Assembly (NCBI GenBank): GCA_014706295.1
Contig: JACSVZ010000008.1
Coordinates: 4,867,348-4,931,347 of the forward strand
Length of the DNA stretch: 64,000 bases
Source of the DNA: Lycocorax pyrrhopterus obiensis
Taxonomy: Eukaryota; Chordata; Aves; Passeriformes; Paradisaeidae
Reading direction: 5' to 3'
Shown: positions 62,254 to 64,000 of the stretch, one piece after another
How the letters are laid out: each line of letters starts with the position of its first letter
Numbering within the stretch: position 1 is the stretch's first letter
Program-made: the position numbers and the translations under genes
Notes under the pieces: model-generated
Databases searched by the model: none
What the model was told of the DNA's origin: nothing
Seen by the model: only the letters and a program-made list of their open reading frames with translations

Positions 62254-64000
62254 AGAGTATTTTCCTAATGATTGGGCAACAATTTGGCTTGCTCAATTTA
62301 ATCACCTCTCTGGGAGTCTTTCTGGTTATTTTACCATTGGCAAATGGCTTTTGAACCAGTATTTTTCTGCCACTGTCTGGGTGATACTTTTTACCAGACT
62401 GTACTTTATAACATGAATTTCTGGATACATTGAAATAACTGATAAACATTCTTGTTCTGAAATGCAGTTTGTACACAATACTTAGAGAAGCTATGTCATA
62501 TCTTGTATTTGAGACAAGAAAGCAAAAAGTAGGGCAAATTCTTTTATAATACAGGCTTAACAGCATAAATCAAATAAAAAAAAAGAGTGGCTGGGGAAAA
62601 AAAGTAAGAAAATTATCAGAAAACACTGTGGGAAGCCATGGACTAGAATTTCTGATTATAAGGAAGGCAAGTGATCGTTGTTTATCAGGGAAGTTGGATA
62701 TGTTTTTGTTTATGACAGCTTGGCTGAGAAAAAAGGAACATCCTGCTAGGTATTTCCCTTTGGTTTAATTCATCTTCTGCAGAAGTTTTTTAAAAGAATC
62801 TGAATATCAAGCTTGAGCAATATACAATAATGTCAATGTAGTTACTTCCAAGGACTTCACATGGCTCACATTTTAACATCATTGTGTTAAATTGCTTTTT
62901 AATAGCTGTTAGCCTAGTATTCAAAATACTGAGTTCATGAGAAATTTCTAAAACCTTCTGAAAAACACAGGCTGGTCTTGCTAGGGGTAAGGAATCTCCT
63001 TGCTAGGCTCAGCAGGACAGAACTAAAGTGTCCAGATGTGCTTTCTCTAAATGAGCTCTCCTCAGTCACAACACTATCACAGTCACTTACCCAGCTGGTG
63101 CAGTGAGGGGACAGAGGACAGTAGTAGCCATATCCCAGGAACTTTTGTGATGGGAAGTTCAGATCAGCGTATTCTGAGATTAGCTTAATTAACCAGGAGT
63201 CATTTGTAGATTTGAAATCTAGACTTCCTTGCACAGAGATTTGTTTCCTTTGAAATGTGACTTCGGCATGTCTTTCTGTTGCTGTTGGACAGGTGTCTGC
63301 TGTGCATGAGGATCATTTCTCATCAGGGCATCGCTTTACAGTGAATAACAGTCAATTCATTTGTCTCTTTTCAAGGCCAGTGTTCTGTAAACAAGATAGA
63401 ATCTCCTAGGAGTTTTTCACTGAACTTAGTAGGATCACATTCCTGCAGTTTGAATTCTATGCACATGCTTAAGGGTAAGCCCACACTGATGCTTCAGACC
63501 ACACTGCAATCTGCAGTTTGCAGTCTGGACAATTTTATATGTGAGTTTTGGTTGCAAGGCTTATGAACAGTTTTAAATGTTTTCTTTGTGATCAGTTTCA
63601 CATTTCCTACATCAGAGATCACACAGCAAAAATTAGTCAAGGCTTTCTTGTAAAATGTTTTATGAACCTTTAAACTACATTAACAGAGACTTCCACTGCC
63701 ACAGAAACATTTTATGTTAGTACAACGTTTGTTCCATACAAACTACATTAGCTATGAGCTTACCTCTAGCTCCACTGGCAATTGGAATTGGCTGTCTATA
63801 CGTGGCTTTCATGGCACCATTTACAAAGAGGAGAATAAAAACTAATAAACCTCAGAAAATTACTGATTCATTTAAGGGGTAAAGGAAGGGTGAAAATGAA
63901 TGAGAGGGCTAATTATATTTTTACAAGATATTTGAAATGTAGGCTATAGTGAATGCATAAGAACATACTGTAATGCAGTAATGATGTAATGTACCGCCTA

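Larger units (their letters stand above)
50774..64000 (+). other. CTNNA3: CTNNA3 downstream intron (5' part)
   Basis: The intron starts with the donor GTATGT and continues past the window edge. I looked for the next alpha-catenin exon (family start VANLACS) and did not see it. The stretch holds an antisense CR1 tip near 51253, a sense CR1 3' end near 62042, a CAAA microsatellite near 60658, an inverted repeat near 52536 and an A/T-rich GAAAT/ATTTC-rich zone near 57280. The rest is unique AT-rich sequence without recognisable content. Confidence 0.88.

Noticed and set aside
1..64000. A bacterial, phage, CRISPR or defence-type system.
   Set aside because: There are no long dense genes, operons or spaced direct repeats. 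The spliced alpha-catenin exons and CR1 LINEs show this is vertebrate intronic DNA.

Overview
The window looks like intronic DNA of a bird, possibly a passerine. Two things support this. The only recognisable mobile elements are decayed CR1 LINEs of avian type. The only recognisable gene is a vertebrate alpha-catenin whose peptide fits CTNNA3 (alpha-T-catenin) better than CTNNA1 or CTNNA2. The sequence is AT-rich and sparsely repetitive. It has no CpG-island-like promoter and no open frame longer than 241 codons, and that one lies in a CR1 relic.

Layout: positions 1-45480 belong to a large CTNNA3 intron, reading left to right on the + strand. Coding exon A (81 nt) is at 45481-45561. A 5.06 kb intron follows at 45562-50620. 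Coding exon B (153 nt) is at 50621-50773. The next intron runs from 50774 past the right edge. The exon order, phases and splice sites agree with alpha-catenin gene structure. Together the two exons encode 78 residues of the first middle (M) domain bundle, including the vinculin-binding helix, which begins at the exon A/B junction.

Intronic landmarks: sense CR1 relics lie at about 6590-6830 (core-deleted), 8270-8361, 28980-29777 (the largest, with part of the reverse transcriptase readable), 41512-41746 and 62042-62253. Short antisense CR1 tips lie at about 20413-20441 and 51253-51315. There are several microsatellites, a 67-nt tract with no A or C, a 12-bp tandem repeat, some palindromic motifs that could be regulatory, and a 19-nt pseudoexon-like site between the two exons.

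No bacterial, viral or CRISPR-type system is present, and I found no convincing new biological system. The best second-look items are the frame-preserving exons carrying the vinculin switch, the possible poison microexon at 49155-49173, and the structured AT-rich stretches that may be conserved non-coding elements. All non-coding functional suggestions are inference.
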